Assembly: GCF_010183535.1 (NCBI RefSeq)
Contig: NC_071333.1
Location: 7,562,587-7,626,586, forward strand
Direction: 5' to 3'
Source: Caenorhabditis remanei
Taxonomy: Eukaryota > Nematoda > Chromadorea > Rhabditida > Rhabditidae
DNA: 64,000 bases
A program made the translations under genes and the position numbers. How positions within the stretch are numbered: the stretch's first letter is position 1; each line of letters begins with the position of its first letter. The notes beneath the pieces are model-generated. The model saw nothing but the letters and a program-made list of their open reading frames with translations. It had not been told where the DNA came from and ran no database searches. Shown here piece by piece: positions 1-13,518 of the stretch.

Positions 1-92
1 CACTGATCATCAATATTCATAAACCTCATTTTTTGCGATTCAGAATAACATTCAGCTATAAACTAATAGATGCATATTTCAGGAAAAGCACC

Positions 93-2577
93 ATGGTAAT
101 CAAAACACCAGAGGATCCTTTTGTCTACTATCATTTGGGTGAGTCATACCTTCTATTTTTATAGCAACCGGAAGGGTAATATAAACAGCAAAGCATGTAG
201 ATTGTTGCTATAACAACGCCCGAAAATTGTTATCAAATTATACGAAAGCAGAAATTATCAGATGCTGTTTTCCTTTTCATACTCGAGAATAACATTCGAG
301 AATTGAATACGAGTCGGTGTTAACTTATTTCTGAGTTTTTCTGTTTTTTTCATTTACGGCTCGTCAGAGTTTGTCTTTCTCGGATCTAACTTCAACAAAG
401 AATTTTACAACAGTTTATGTTCGAATAGCAGAAAAATGTGAAAACTGCCCTGAAATTTCATAAAAATATATTCTGACAAATTAAATAGAAAGATTCAAAG
501 GAATTTTGTTAGACCTGAAATAGTAGTACGCTTCCTGCAGAGTCCATATTTTAGATTGGGTGTAGCTGTAACATATTATTTCCAATTTACTAATCCAAGT
601 GCAACCTTTTAGTATTTTCATTCACGCCCATATTCTATTGTTTTCAAAAACTAACTTCTTCCGACTAGATTTATTTTGAATGACAGTGAGAATGAACAAA
701 TTCATTCTAACAATAATGATGGGGTGACCCTGAAGAACAAAAGATGTGAGAGAAAAATTGGTGGACGACCACGATGACAGCCAAAGAGAGAAGGGTGTGG
801 TGATTCAGAAGAGGGGTCCGAGCTCAAACAATGACAGAAAACCCCGCAGTCTTCTCATTCAAAGACCCTTTTGCTCCCGACTCTGGGATGAATTTCCAAT
901 GTCTGAATGGAGATGAAATGTGAAGAGTGACGCTGCTTGTCTTAGCAGCATTTACCCCAGACTTCTTCGCCAACAGCTTCCTTCCTCCCCATTTTTTGTT
1001 AACTTAGGCAGCAGGGGCCTCACTATTTTTTATTGTTCTTTTTTCTCTTTTTTCTTTCCATCACGACGTTGCACACGAACCCATAAGCTTTCCCACTCAC
1101 CACCATTCAGTTAGTCTTACATCTTTACTCTCCACCCATTCTTCATTTCTCCAACTCACGTCGTTATTATTGAGTTAACTAAGACGCGATTATGATTGGC
1201 TCCGCCTCGTGTACGAGACCACTCCATCAAGCGTTGATCCCGTTAGCGGTTAGTGTTCCACCAGCCGCATTATTTATAAGAGGAAAAACGAGACATATTG
1301 AAAGTAGGTTTTCTAGGGTCACACAAAATTTCAGAACTTTTTATCATGTTTAAGATACATTTTCAGTGGAAGAAGAGTTAGATACTGCACCAGCACTTGA
1401 ACGACAAAGACCACCAAGCATTGACTACCTGTTCGAAATCACCAACTTCTCGAGACGTGAAATTCAACAGCTGTATCGGTCATTTAAAGAGGTTAGCTGA
1501 TCTGCTATTCGCAGTGCATCGATCAAAACAATATGACTTCAAATGAAAAATACTACTTACCAATTCATGGGTCTACTTTTAGCTTGTGAAAACGTGGGTT
1601 ATTCGCTGTCGTTAAAAGAATTTATAGTTGACCTTATGGTTTCTGCTGATCTGAATCGTTATGAGTTCGCTAGACCATGTAGCACGCTAAACAATGATTG
1701 TTGAAACCTTCCGTAGTTTTGCCGCAGGTTACCAAAAATACATACTTGGGCGTATTATTATCAAACGTAACTACTTTTTTTGAAATTATCGGAAACTGGG
1801 AGCTTTAAGCTTTTCCAATTCTACGCGTAAGAATTCCAGTTTATCAATTCTCATATTGGGAGGACAAGTAGTAGAATTAGTTTCCTTGTTGAAATCTATT
1901 GATAACTCTTTTTCATTTCTAGCTGTGGCCAAACGGAACAGTTGCACTCGAACAATTTCAAGCCATCTATGCAAGTATTTTCCCGAATGGAGACTCAAAA
2001 AGCTACGCAGAGCTGGTTTTCCGGAATATCGATCAAACTCGTGTTGGATCTGTGACATTCTTGGTATATTCCAATTTTTGATCTGAAACATTCATTCGTT
2101 TACAGGATTTTATCACAAATTATTCAAAAATCGCCAAAGGGACAGTTGATGAACGTCTGGACTGGATCTTCACTCTCTACGACACAAACAAAAGTGGATA
2201 TATTGCTTACAACGAGATTTTTCATGTTGTGAAGTGGGTTCTTTTTTCTTTTTTTTTCTTGTTTGAAACCTCTCTCGTGGCCGCATCGCAAAATTATTTT
2301 TTATGACTTCTTCAGATCGATGTATCAGATGGTTGACGCGTCGCTGCAACCAACTGCTCTTGCCACCATATGCCGACAACATGTTAAAATTGTTTTCAAG
2401 GTAAAGAAAAAATCTGAAATGCATGATATTGTGAAGTGTTTATTGCAGAACTTGAACATTGCTAATGGAGGAAGAATCAATAAAGAAGAATTCATGCAAC
2501 GCTGCCGTGCTGACACAGAAATCGTCAACACCTTGGAAGTGTTCAATTCTTTTTCAACTGGTCTCTTGAACTTCTAA
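93..2577 (+). CDS. Kv channel-interacting protein (KChIP)-like EF-hand calcium sensor
   Basis: Predicted exons are 93-138, 1367-1491, 1923-2063, 2106-2233, 2316-2400 and 2449-2577, giving 217 residues, the usual KChIP/NCS length. All junctions have GT/AG ends and compatible phases. The core reads like vertebrate KChIP: a first degenerate EF-hand around LWPNGTVALEQF, a second loop DQTRVGSVTFLD, a canonical third loop DTNKSGYIAYNE and a fourth loop NIANGGRINKEE. By family knowledge such proteins bind Kv4 N-termini and tune A-type potassium current in a calcium-dependent way in neurons and muscle. The first exon begins MVIKTPEDPFVYYHL; its ATG lies 12 bases after a TTTCAG acceptor, so transcription probably starts left of the window. 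A second first exon is listed separately. The ortholog symbol was not assigned because worms have several ncs/KChIP genes. Confidence 0.88.
1192..1303 (+). CDS. Alternative first coding exon of the KChIP-like gene
   Basis: An ATG at 1192 opens 37 codons (beginning MIGSASCTRPLHQALIPLAV) and ends in phase 1 at a GTAGGT donor. This is the same phase as exon 93-138, so either can join the exon at 1367. The joined codon becomes ATG here and GTG for the upstream exon. The isoform would have 239 residues. Alternative variable N-termini are a hallmark of vertebrate KChIPs and determine membrane targeting, which makes this exon plausible. No transcript evidence is available. Confidence 0.65.
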
Positions 2578-3675
2578 TTGATACTTTGCTAACTAACTGA
2601 TGCTAACCTCCTATCATTTTTCCAAAACTTCTCAACAAACTATTGTGAATCTCAATTTTTATTTATTCTCATTCATCATACTTACATTATCGGTATAAAG
2701 TATTCCAGTGTTTTATTTAATTTTCAATAATAAGGTGTTGTGGGAAAAATTGTTTACCGATTAATGGAATGTGTGTGACATAGAAAACATGTCGATAGTT
2801 TTTCAAATACTCTGAAGTCGAAGAAATCACATGTATGAAAATTTTGATTTAATAAGAAACCGATAAAACGATATAAGATACATATGTTACTGCCAAAAAT
2901 GTTTATTTATAAGGGATATAAAAGAATGAGGGGAATATATGTCGGGATACCATTAACTAACAATTATGTAGATTGGGATTCGACATGAAAAACATTCAAT
3001 ATTCATCACAATTTCTAACAAACTAGACCGTTTTGACCGATTGCGTAAAATGAAGGGGATGGTGGGGAAACAAAAAAAGTGGAAGAATGAAGGGGCGAAG
3101 TTGTAGCACCATGAGGATGTTTTCAGGAGCATAAATATGGTTAAACCGTGTAAAAGTCTAGTTTTACGAACGAATCTGTTTTTGAGAAGGGAGCATTAAC
3201 GAAATCTATACCGGATTATTTGTACCCTAGACGGAAATGAAATACACAAAACACACCACAAAGAAACGATTGATGGCAAGGAGAAATTTTGGGGAAGTAG
3301 GGGGGTCGTTGTCGCTGGCGAGGATACGCGTTTTTTTCTGATGGGATGGGGTTTTGGGGAAGGCAAAGTAGACAATCTATGGCAATTAGCACACACACAT
3401 GAGCACACACGTTGAAAAATCAAATGAAACGATTAGATGATGAAAAAGCATAAAAACTGGGAAAGGGAGAGGAGATAATCTTAGGGATAATACACTATTT
3501 CAAATTTTTAAAAAATCTGGCTAAACGAGGGAAAATATAACATATACTTATCTCCTATACCCGGGCACTTTGTAATCGTACCAGTAGTAGTAGTCGAAAC
3601 GAAAATGGGTATGTGCAATATGTTTTGGATTAATAAAAATATATGAGGGGAATTAAGAAAAAACAGGCAATATAT
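2578..3675. other. Convergent 3' intergenic region
   Basis: About 1.1 kb separates the stop of the KChIP-like gene (+) from the stop of the PP1 regulatory subunit gene (-). It should hold both 3' UTRs. Short ORFs on the minus strand near 3.2-3.4 kb overlap each other in two frames and show no protein-like composition. No RNA gene or repeat was seen. Confidence 0.6.
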
Positions 3676-5807
3676 CTACCAGTACGGTCCATCAGTGCTG
3701 AGTGCTTTCCACGAGGCGAATTTTCCCCAGTCGTTGTAATCGAGTTTGTAGGCATCATCTCGGTCAAGATACTTGGATCTAAAAATGTAGACCGTTTTTA
3801 ATTATTCTCTAAAAACTTTTGGTTACCAACCCGCCGAACAATGAGGCACGACGCTGTTGTTGTTGCTGTGGAACGACTGGATGATGTTGAGCGCAGTGCA
3901 AAACGTAGTTGGTACCCGAATTAGAATCCCAGTATTCAGTTTCATTTGCTTTGAAGCAAATGCAAAATTCGATTTGATGGATCTGAAAATTTTTGATTTT
4001 TGATTGCTGAGATTCTTCAAAAAAGTGATAATTTATAAGAGAAAAATGTAACTTGACTAAAACTCACCTCTACATGTGACACTACACTAATTTGCACACC
4101 CACGTACTAACTCAGCCTCCTCCTATGAATCATTAACCGTACTCCATGTGTTTTATCATATCCCATATTTCCATTATCCAACTCTCACCTTCTCTACGGA
4201 AGAAGGAAGGTCAATTTCAAATTTGAAACAATCATAGACTTTGCTGGTGGATGGTTGGTAGATCGCAGCTTTGTCCATGTATGAAATCCATCCATTCATT
4301 GTGTATCTCACAAAGACACTCTTTTCAAATGCAATATTGCCCACTTTGACGGTTCCAAGCACTTTGTAACCTTCATTGTTCAAAATTACATTTTCCAACG
4401 AGACTTTGTTCTTAAAAATTGGATTGAAAAATGAGAGATATTACGGAGACTTACCGTTTCCAAATTTTCACGGAAGCGAACATAATCAGCAGCAGGCTGT
4501 TTGAAAGTAAGATCCCAGACAGGTGCAGGTTCTCTTGCTGCAATCTCTTCTTCTTCGAAAGATTCGCCACGGTAGCGGCGGAGAACGGAAGGGCTCAACT
4601 TTGGAGGACAATCACTCGGTTCGGTGGCAACACGGATCATGGTGAGATCTTGTCCACAGTCATCGGCAAATCGAACTGACTTTCTCGACTTCTCCTCTTC
4701 TTTGAGTTCAAGTGGTCCAGCACAGAACAGGTCCAAATCATCATTGCCACATTCGCTGCTTGATGAGCTGTGCGATTGATAGTCACTTCCTTCATCTGGA
4801 AAACATTGCTAACTTTGTATAAAAAGGTTGGTATAGTGTGTTATCCTATCCAATAAAAAAAACCCAGATCAGACCAGGTTCCTGATTTTGCAAGAACTAT
4901 CAGTTAGTTCAGAAGATTTATCAGACTAATTACCAAACCATCTAAAAATAGCGGCAAGTTCAATGAGAACATTACAAAACGATTAGTGATTCGAAAAAAA
5001 TTGAAGGAGACAATCGCATCACTCATCAATTAAGGATCACATACCTTTCTCTTTAATCGTCGTTTCGGAAAGACGCTTACGAACTGTATCCAAGTTCATA
5101 TGTGTCAATCGCATCTTGTTCAGTCCTTCCGACTCACTCTGGGAGCGAACCTGAATAAAACGTGTGCTATGATGTTCAAAAAAGGGCAGGTCCTATTATA
5201 ACCGGTGTTGTTTGTTGCAAAAACTTATTTGTGTCGTTTTTCGTTTTATTGACAAGTGCATAGTTCGATAAAAGCTACAGTATACCCGCCTCCAATCAGA
5301 CAAAAGACAGTCGTGATAAACATGTACACGTGCCCAGTCGGTTTTTTTTCTATATCTAGAATCTTTTAACAACTCCATTACCGATCGAAAGTTCGAAGCA
5401 ATTTGTGATCTTTCGAACTTTGATTTGCAGAAAATGGGAAACAACTTCTCTTATTTTCTTTCTCTTTTTTCTACATGAGAAGCCCTCAGGCCTAAGAATT
5501 GCGCTGCGTCTCCTATAATCTTGAACCCTCTATTTTTTTGATGCGCCCCTACATCGTCACACGCACTGCTCACTTCTTCTCTGACTCTCGTGTATTCTGT
5601 TTTTGCACGTCGACTCCAAAGGCCCAAATAAAAGTGCATATAGTTGTTTAGACTCACCTTTAGACTGGATGCATGTATTGAGGTGTCACCAAAAAACGGG
5701 AAACTGGCGGCCCGACGACATCCTGGCGACGTGGACAGAACTGAGAATGAGGCGGGTGCCGAATGTGCTGCGCATGTCTCCCATTCTCGTTCGCGCCCCA
5801 TTTCCAT
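3676..5807 (-). CDS. Protein phosphatase 1 regulatory subunit 3 (glycogen-targeting, CBM21 domain)
   Basis: Exons read on the minus strand are 5807-5658, 5150-5045, 4795-4455, 4410-4189, 3982-3831 and 3778-3676, giving 357 residues with consistent phases. A PP1-docking RVxF motif (RKSVRFAD, around residues 124-131) precedes a CBM21 carbohydrate-binding domain in the C-terminal half. Family signatures include VSLENVILNNEGYKVLGTVK, GNIAFEKSVFVRYTMNGW and the terminal EYWDSNSGTNY. Known PPP1R3 proteins tether PP1 to glycogen particles and activate glycogen synthase while inhibiting phosphorylase; the same role is inferred. The region between motif and domain is acidic. The start chosen is the first ATG after the acceptor at 5815 (MEMGRERE). 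The acceptor leaves an open frame upstream, so an additional 5' exon could lengthen the N-terminus. Confidence 0.87.
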
Positions 5808-6764
5808 CGGCGCCCTGAAATTGAAAAATTGATAAGAAACATATGGAAGAGCACTGAAGAAGCGAGAAAGTAATAAGCTTTCTCTAGAAGCACATTGATA
5901 GAGGAAATAGTCAACATCAAGGAAATAAGTGAGCAAGAATCAACTCTGATCAGCAACAACAACGATGACAACAATAACAATTCAGGAAGAAAAAAAAAAC
6001 CCACTGCAAACGAACCTAGTCAATCGAAATTTGAGCTCCCGATACACCTCCTCTAAATCTCCAAAACTGTCAATAAGCATAGAAAGTGAGAAACCCATTT
6101 TGTGCTCACCGCGACACCCGGCATGAAGTGAGGAGGTCTACTTACTGGCGACGGCAAGAGGGGACCCTCGTAAAAAAGTTTTGTCTAGGGGTGAGGCAGG
6201 CCTAGAAGGACTTATCAAGAGAGGAGGGGGGGTTAAAAAAAGGAAGACACGATGCAACAGACGGACGAGTTCTAAATCAATCTGTTGGCGCGGCACAGCG
6301 AAAACGGGGAGCAGTGTAGGAGCTGCGGGGGCCATCGGGCTCCACTTCTTTTCCTTCTTTTTTCTTCTTCGACAAGCTCACGTACACACACTCGCATTCA
6401 CTCATTCTCTCTATCTCTCTTTCTATTGCACCACTACCACTGTGGCCTGACAAATCCTCAATGTGGGCCCCCAAGTTTTTGAGAAGTAAAGAGGGAGTGT
6501 CTTTATCTTTTTTTTTTCTTCTTTCTTCTTTCTTGTCAGTTCAGTTTGACATAGAGTCTGGAAGACGTGACAGAGGAGAAAGAGCAGTTGACAACTGTTC
6601 CGTCATGAAGTGTGTACTTGAGTTCAAAAAATTAACCTTGAGGGAGCAAAACGCAAACCTCAAAAGTATTCGTGAGATTGATATCACTAGATTTTAGTAA
6701 ACGTCCAAATAATCAAAAACCCAGTAAATGATTGATAAAGACAAAATTATCAATCGTAGGGTTC

Positions 6765-6823
6765 AGGTCTCCACTGTCTTCTCATCAGACAGTCCAGTCT
6801 GATGAGAACTGCGTAGAAGACCT
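6765..6823. repeat. Perfect 12-bp inverted repeat with nested outer arms (hairpin)
   Basis: The arms TTCTCATCAGAC (6779-6790) and GTCTGATGAGAA (6797-6808) are exact reverse complements with a 6-base spacer. A further pair, AGGTCT (6765-6770) and AGACCT (6818-6823), flanks them after an unpaired 8/9-base internal loop. Either strand could form a stem-loop of about 59 bases. Function is unknown: it could be a small-RNA precursor, a footprint of a DNA transposon or a protein-binding palindrome. Confidence 0.7.
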
Positions 6824-9800
6824 CCGGGTGTACGTGACATAGCAAAAAAAGGCGAAAGGCGAACGACTCGACTTATCTTCTATGTTGTCTCACGTGGCAA
6901 ATTCTATTTATTTCCTCTTATTTTCTGATTAACAACATTAAAACTGCCAAAAGGGTAAAAAAGAGATTTGACGGCAACACTTTACGAACAAATACAAACA
7001 AAAAAACGACACCGAACGGACAAAGAAAAGTAATGGTGAACGCGTATGTCTTTGCAGTGCGGAGGCACCCAAAAACTATCTGGTGTAGAACCTGCGTCTC
7101 GTACACTCTCGACCTCCTCATCACTCATCGTAATCTATCCGGAGATGCGCAATATTATTGATTCTCCGAATATCTCGTAGTACAACAAACTGTTGCTGAC
7201 TTCATTTTGCTTTGTTTTTCTTGAAAAAATGATACATGAGCTCACGGGACCTAACCTCGTGGTCATTTTCTACTGAGTAGTTATTTGTGAATAGAGATGA
7301 TATCAGTTCTGGAACAAAAAAGAAAAATAGGTCAAAGATAAGCCTGTTCAGAGAGAGATTTCTCTTCTGAGGTATGAATTGCCAAAGTTATTGAAGCTTT
7401 AACTTTGTATTTTGAGCCGGAGTAGGGTTCATTGCACAACCAGCTGAGAGTAATAGGCGTGGGAGGACGGTTATCCTCCACTTGTCATATGGAAATAATT
7501 TTTGGCGGATATCGGGAAAAACGAGCAAGTTTGCAAAACTAACTCCGAACACTTCACACACACACAAACGCACATACAAACAAAGATGAATGGGACGGAG
7601 CAGAGCAAAGAATGGTCACTTTTTTCTCATGGGAGTTCTCAAGGCGTTTGTGATAAGTGGTATTTTATAACTGTCATTTTTGAGTGATTGTGAGAAGCGA
7701 AAAAAGGTTTTCTTTCAAAAGTCAAGTTTGAAACAGATAGATAGGAGAAATGATTTTGTGGTGTTTGTGACTTGGGAGTAGGAGGAGCGAGGTGTTTTCC
7801 AGCTGGAAAGAGGCAAAAAGTGATATCAACTGTTGTTGATGGAAAATGAACGGGAATTGGGTAAGACGATTAAAAAAAGTGCTCAATTCAAAGTTAAAAA
7901 ATCAGTAACCATGCTCTCAGAATATTTGTCGAATTCCAATTGTTAAATTTTTCCTGGAGTTGTTTGCAGTTGAAACTATTATGAAAGTGTTTTAAAGTAT
8001 TATGTTAAATAGGTAACCTGCAAAAAATTTGACATTAGAAAATGTTTCATTTCAAACTATAACGTTCGAGATCTTATCTTCTTCTCTATCATCAGACAGA
8101 GTACACGTTCAGGTTACAAAAGTTATAAGTCTACCAAAGATCTATTCACAAAAAACTGAACACTAAACTAAAGAAGACGAAGTTGTCGCTCGGACACCGA
8201 GAACAAACTCCCGAGAGTGTGTGGTGTTGGGGTGGCAAGTGGCTCCTCCCACTAATCTTGCTATCATCGAACGACCCCACCTCCTCGTGTCGAGACGAGA
8301 CACACGTGAACTTTTTGCAGGGTATGTCCCCAACCTGAACATGAACCTACAACTGTTGCACGTGAATACTCACACCCCGCGGAAGAAAACGATCGGTGCT
8401 GGAGGGTCTCCTCTCATTTGCTTCTTTCCGTATGCCCACCGTCACCACAACTGTCGTTTGATGCAACAATGTGTGGCGGAGATACAATATACATACGCAT
8501 ATGAGTCTATCGGGGCCATTTGCCAACCATAGGTGTATCAAAAGTGTAAATACACTATGGGTGATTGTTTTGAAAAGAAAGGCGAGAAGCATTAGAGAGA
8601 TTACTGTAGAAGACCCCGTAACATAAAGAAACAAAAGTAAAAAAAAAAGAATCAGAAACCGATTTGGGTTTTGTAATTAACGTCATTGTGTCATGTTGAA
8701 TAAATCAAAATAGATCATCCATTGATACTGTGAAATGTTGCAGATGTCGTCAAGAAGCGGCCTCTAGGTATTCCCTCGCTTGTTCCCGTTAATCTTTTCT
8801 CATCGACAGACCAAGTTTCACATTTGCAATAAAAAGCATTTAATGACCATACACATTCCCGTAACTGATAGCAAGGAATACCTTTAGTTGAGTCTTTGAT
8901 CGTTTCGTGAAGGTTAAAGTGAAGAATGGATGAGGCGATTCTTGAAAGAACTTGTGTAAAGTATCTTCTCCATTCGTTGGGCCAATACTTTGTTTTTTTG
9001 CTTTTCCGTCTTTTTTCCGCTTTTCAACGGCTCGGATTTCTTTTACATCCTAATATTTTGAGACAGAATACAAGATGAATGTATGGAGAATTTTTGAATG
9101 AAAAAGATTGAGAGAGAGAAGTACTCAAAGAACTGATGACAGACACAAATGACAGCTGATAGATCTCAAAAGTTGTCAGAACTGTTAGATGTATCTGTTT
9201 GATCATATGTTTGATAAGTAACTATACCTGATAGTGAGTGATTAATAAAGGTTGAGAGAAAGTGAAGGGCAAAGTAGAGATTGGAAGAGAGTGGTTGTTT
9301 TGATAATATAATTGGATGACTCTGATGGACTGATACAAAAAATCGGATGATTTTTACAGTTATAAAGCACAACTGCTGTAATAAAAGTTTAGAGTTCATC
9401 ATAAACCGTCACCAATAGCTTCTTCAGATGAGATGATAAGTTTTGTTTGCATTAAATGAAACATACAGTAATTCCGATGCATCATCGCACCTTAGGAAAA
9501 TCTGAAAGCTCAGAAAACTTACTTAGCAATCTTAACAAATATTACAATTGATATGACCCAATATGTCGGTAAAAAATTTATACAGAAAAAAACAGTTCGA
9601 ATAAGTTTGTTCCAGTTGTTTGAATTCGAAGTTCAGGAAATGGGAAAGGTATGGTAGTACACTAGCCTTGGTAGCGAATTCTGAATACGCTACATGTCTT
9701 ACTAGGAAAGGTCACAGAGCGACCGTGGAGTTCTGGGATATAGATGAATTTATGTTATTTTGGATTTAGCTATAGTTGGTCCTCTCAGCACTACTTAGTA

Positions 9801-10843
9801 TGTTTGCAAGCTGATACAAGAACAACCTTCAAATCTGTCTAAAACAATTCACGCTAATTGCTCTTCAAAGAAAAATTGAAAAAGAAGACAAGAACTTTTG
9901 AGGCATGTGTATATCTTTGAAAACAGTCAAAACCCTCTCACACAAACTATTTGGATCTTTGTAAAGATACTCACAGAATTTGCATTGAAAGTCGCATCGT
10001 GGAATAGTAGAATCGATTTCGATACCAGAATTAAATAAACACCAAGTCGATGTTGTTTTATAAATTTATCTCAGAAGGTGACAATTGTCTGGTTACATGC
10101 AAAATTAAAAGTCAACGACGTTACAGACCGCTCACACGGTGTTCTCAATGGCCGATAAACAAAAATGAGGCGAGTGGCAAGTAGTTGACAGTTACGCCGA
10201 GACTTTTTGTGGGAGGTCCTAACGGATTTTTTGATCTAGACTGGGTTTGGTCTAACTATGAGGAAAGTCGCAACTTTTGAAATAAGTGAACAATGTTTAC
10301 AAAGGTTTCACAAATCTGAACTGCTGAAAAGTATGAATTCTAAATTAACTGCAGTAACTTTGTACTTGTTCAAAATAAAAATCGAAATAAGGCTTTGAAA
10401 AAAGTGCAGTCTGCAATATTTTAAAAAATCTACATAACATTTTATGTTATAAAAGGACAGTATTCCTTCAGAGATGATCTCAGCTCTTACACTCGATGAC
10501 TGATATTCCCAACATGAAACAAAATCGGGAAACATCTTTCGGAAAACTGGAGTGTCTATTAATAACAAACATATTTGGTCGTATCATTGTCTATATTGGT
10601 TTATTAATCAGTCTCCCTTTGCATACTGTATCTAAAACGTTTCACTTCAGAAATGATACTAATCCTCTTATTTTCGAGAAGAATAGTTATCGAAATATCT
10701 CATTTCATTTGGTTAACCTTCTAGCGAAAATTGTTTGTACGCCACTCTTTTGCCGTAGTTTCAACTCATTTAATCTCGCGGGAAAAATTTTTCTGATTGC
10801 ATCACGGATCACACAATTTGCAGACGCAAAGTGCGAGCAATTT

Positions 10844-10858
10844 CACGTGTTTCACGTG
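10844..10858. promoter_or_regulatory. Paired CACGTG E-boxes
   Basis: Two CACGTG palindromes, at 10844 and 10853, lie nine bases apart, about one helical turn. bHLH factors such as HLH-30/TFEB and the Myc/Mondo-like family bind this core. The nearest genes are 4.4-5 kb away on either side, so the target is uncertain. Confidence 0.35.
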
Positions 10859-13518
10859 TAGATGCACTCCGATGCACCTACTTCAAGTTCTATGAGCTGA
10901 TGGGGGTTTCCCGTGAAAAACGACAAAATGTGTAGGAAAATCTTGCGTCAGCCTGATTGGTTGTTTTCAATCTTCTCGGTTTTATGTAAGAAGGTTACAA
11001 TGATAACGACTATTTGATGTTGGCTGTTTTTACTACCGACCAGCAGGTGTTAAAGTTGGGTAATCAGTTTGATTTTGTGACATTCTCATGATGGGGTTAC
11101 CCCTTTTGCACAAAGAAGAAATGCATTTCACATGATGACAACGTTAGAAAAGATTGCAGCCCGATAATTGGAGCGTTCTTTGAAGTAGTACAATAATAGA
11201 TGAGGATAGTGGATCACGTGATTGAGAAGCAAAAGTTGTTTATCACTTATTTCTTCCCGCCACATTGGGGACACCCTGTTTGAGTTCTTTCTTGCGATTG
11301 GTTTTTGGACAGCGAGAAGTTTCAACTCTCACTGATCATTTCATCAGATTTGCAAGACGTAGAAGATAGGGCAAAAAAGTTGTTTTTGCACCAGAAGCTT
11401 GTTGGATCGCAGTACGTAGGACAAAAGATACAAGCCAGCAATCTTTGAAGACTAACGACTAGAAAGAAAGCAATCCATCAGGAAAGAGGTTACAGAGAAA
11501 AAACAAGAAAGAATCAAGCATGTTGTGTGCATCGCTGATTTTTACACCAAAATACTTAAAATGATAACAAATAAATTAATCATTCTCTTTACGCTTAGTT
11601 TTTCAAAAGATCGGAGAAAACTGACATGAATGGTTTTTAGGAAAAAAAATCGGTGTGAAACAATGAATGAATTTCGTAAACATTCATAGTTATGACTCAT
11701 GTTCCTTCTTTGTTGTCCGAAAATCACACCATCAAAAAATATACATTTGATAGAAAAACACCCAGTAGCTAGTCATGTTGGTAGTCCTCAAAAATAATAT
11801 CAAAGAGCCAGTAGTTTACGGGGGCAAGCTAACCTTTATTATGGTGTACTACCGACATTTCTCTTTGTAAATATTTACAATTGTTATCAGGGGGCAGTAT
11901 TGAACACGTTTGCTGGTATTTTAGGAAGCGCCATATTGTCGGCAACGGTTTCCAAAAAGCTATAGGTTTAGGTCAAGTAAGAAGTTAGGAGTCAGAGTAA
12001 AAGAGCCGAAGACTAGTTATTAAAGATGAAAGTGTGAGAATTATGAAACATTGCAGGGAATTTCTGTTATATGAGAATTTTCTATTATTGATTGAAAATT
12101 GGTATGGATTCAAACACAAAAATTGAAACTTGAAAATGTTTGAGCTTGTGATTGATTGGTCAGAGAAAGTTGATAATCAATTACTGATTAAAAGCTTTTG
12201 GTTAACAGATGCACAGAAAAACGAGAAAACACAGTTTTTAATGAAGTTGGATATTTTATCAAGATTACTGTAGAAGAACTGTGTCAAAAATGATTTCAAA
12301 GCTTTTAGTGTGAATTTAATTTAGAAATCACAGAAAATGTGGTAACTACCAATTTGATGATTTGTAATAAAAATTGAACTCGAAAATTTACTGATAACAT
12401 TTTGTCCGCTTTTTTTCTTCTCGAAACTTCTTGAATGGTTTTTGACACTTGATGTCTTCTATTTCTACAAAAACACATCCATTAACACGTTTTTTTCTTC
12501 TCCCTATCAGTTTCCACTTCTTCAGACGGCTATGTCGTCTATCTATGAAAAACAAAACGTTCCACTTCGTGCAAATATACCAAGCAACACGTGCAGATAG
12601 TAGTAATGTACTGGAATCAAGTTTTGTATTGATATTATCACTAATCATCAAACAAATTTTACATTTTCGTTTCCCCGCTGATTTGTATCACACTTTTTAT
12701 GAAAACAAGTCAGTTACTTGATCGCGTTGATCAAAGATTCATTTCTTCTTCTACAATTTGATTTATAGAGGGGAAATGCATATGGAGAAAAAAAAAGATG
12801 GTCGAAAATTATCAACAACAGTTCAAGTTACACGGATAACCGGTTTTCGAGAAAAAATAGATAACAAAATGGGATGAATAAATTATTACTTATTTCACCT
12901 GAATCGACATTAAAGTTAGTGAACGTTCTCTGGTCTTCACAAATTTCTCCGAAATAAGAAGGAGTAGTTTAGAAAGAAATATAACTAAAGTGGCGTTGAT
13001 TGAACTGTGATAACAATTAATGACGGTCATTTGTGCTTTTCACTATCAGTTTGTCTCGGTGGAGTTTTTACTATCCGAACAGAAATAAAAGTCGAAATCA
13101 AAGGCTATTAAGGTTATCAGTGCAAGCTAAGCAGATTAATAAACTGTAAATACTAATAGACTGGAGACGTTGTGTTTGGCATGTTGAATGGTTAGGGGCG
13201 GAAGTGAAAGTAAAAAAGTGCAAATCGCTTACGTGAATTTCATGTTCCAGCTCATTACTTTCAGAAGTCGGAATAATAGGAATAATAAGATGTTCGAAGC
13301 AAAGATCTGGTTAGTGTTCTTTCTTAATCATAATTTTACGACAAGACTAGTGGATCGTAGGTCTTTTCTTTATTTCTCCCGGGAGATGGATCGTCCCATT
13401 TTGCTAACACTTCTCGTTTCTACTCTCCTCTCTCTTTTTGTCTCCGAGTCTCTCGACACTGTTGTTTGTTGAAAATGAAACGGAGCGTTTTGGTGTGCAA
13501 CTACCGATGGTGAGGCTT

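Noticed and set aside
3196..3423. Two overlapping minus-strand ORFs downstream of the KChIP-like gene.
   Set aside because: Both frames are open over the same bases and probably lie in 3' UTR sequence; no protein-like features.
10496..10861. A 121-codon plus-strand ORF in the 9-kb gene desert.
   Set aside because: There is no motif, splice context, signal peptide or homology I recognise, and the opposite strand is also open over part of it. Length alone is not decisive in AT-rich DNA.
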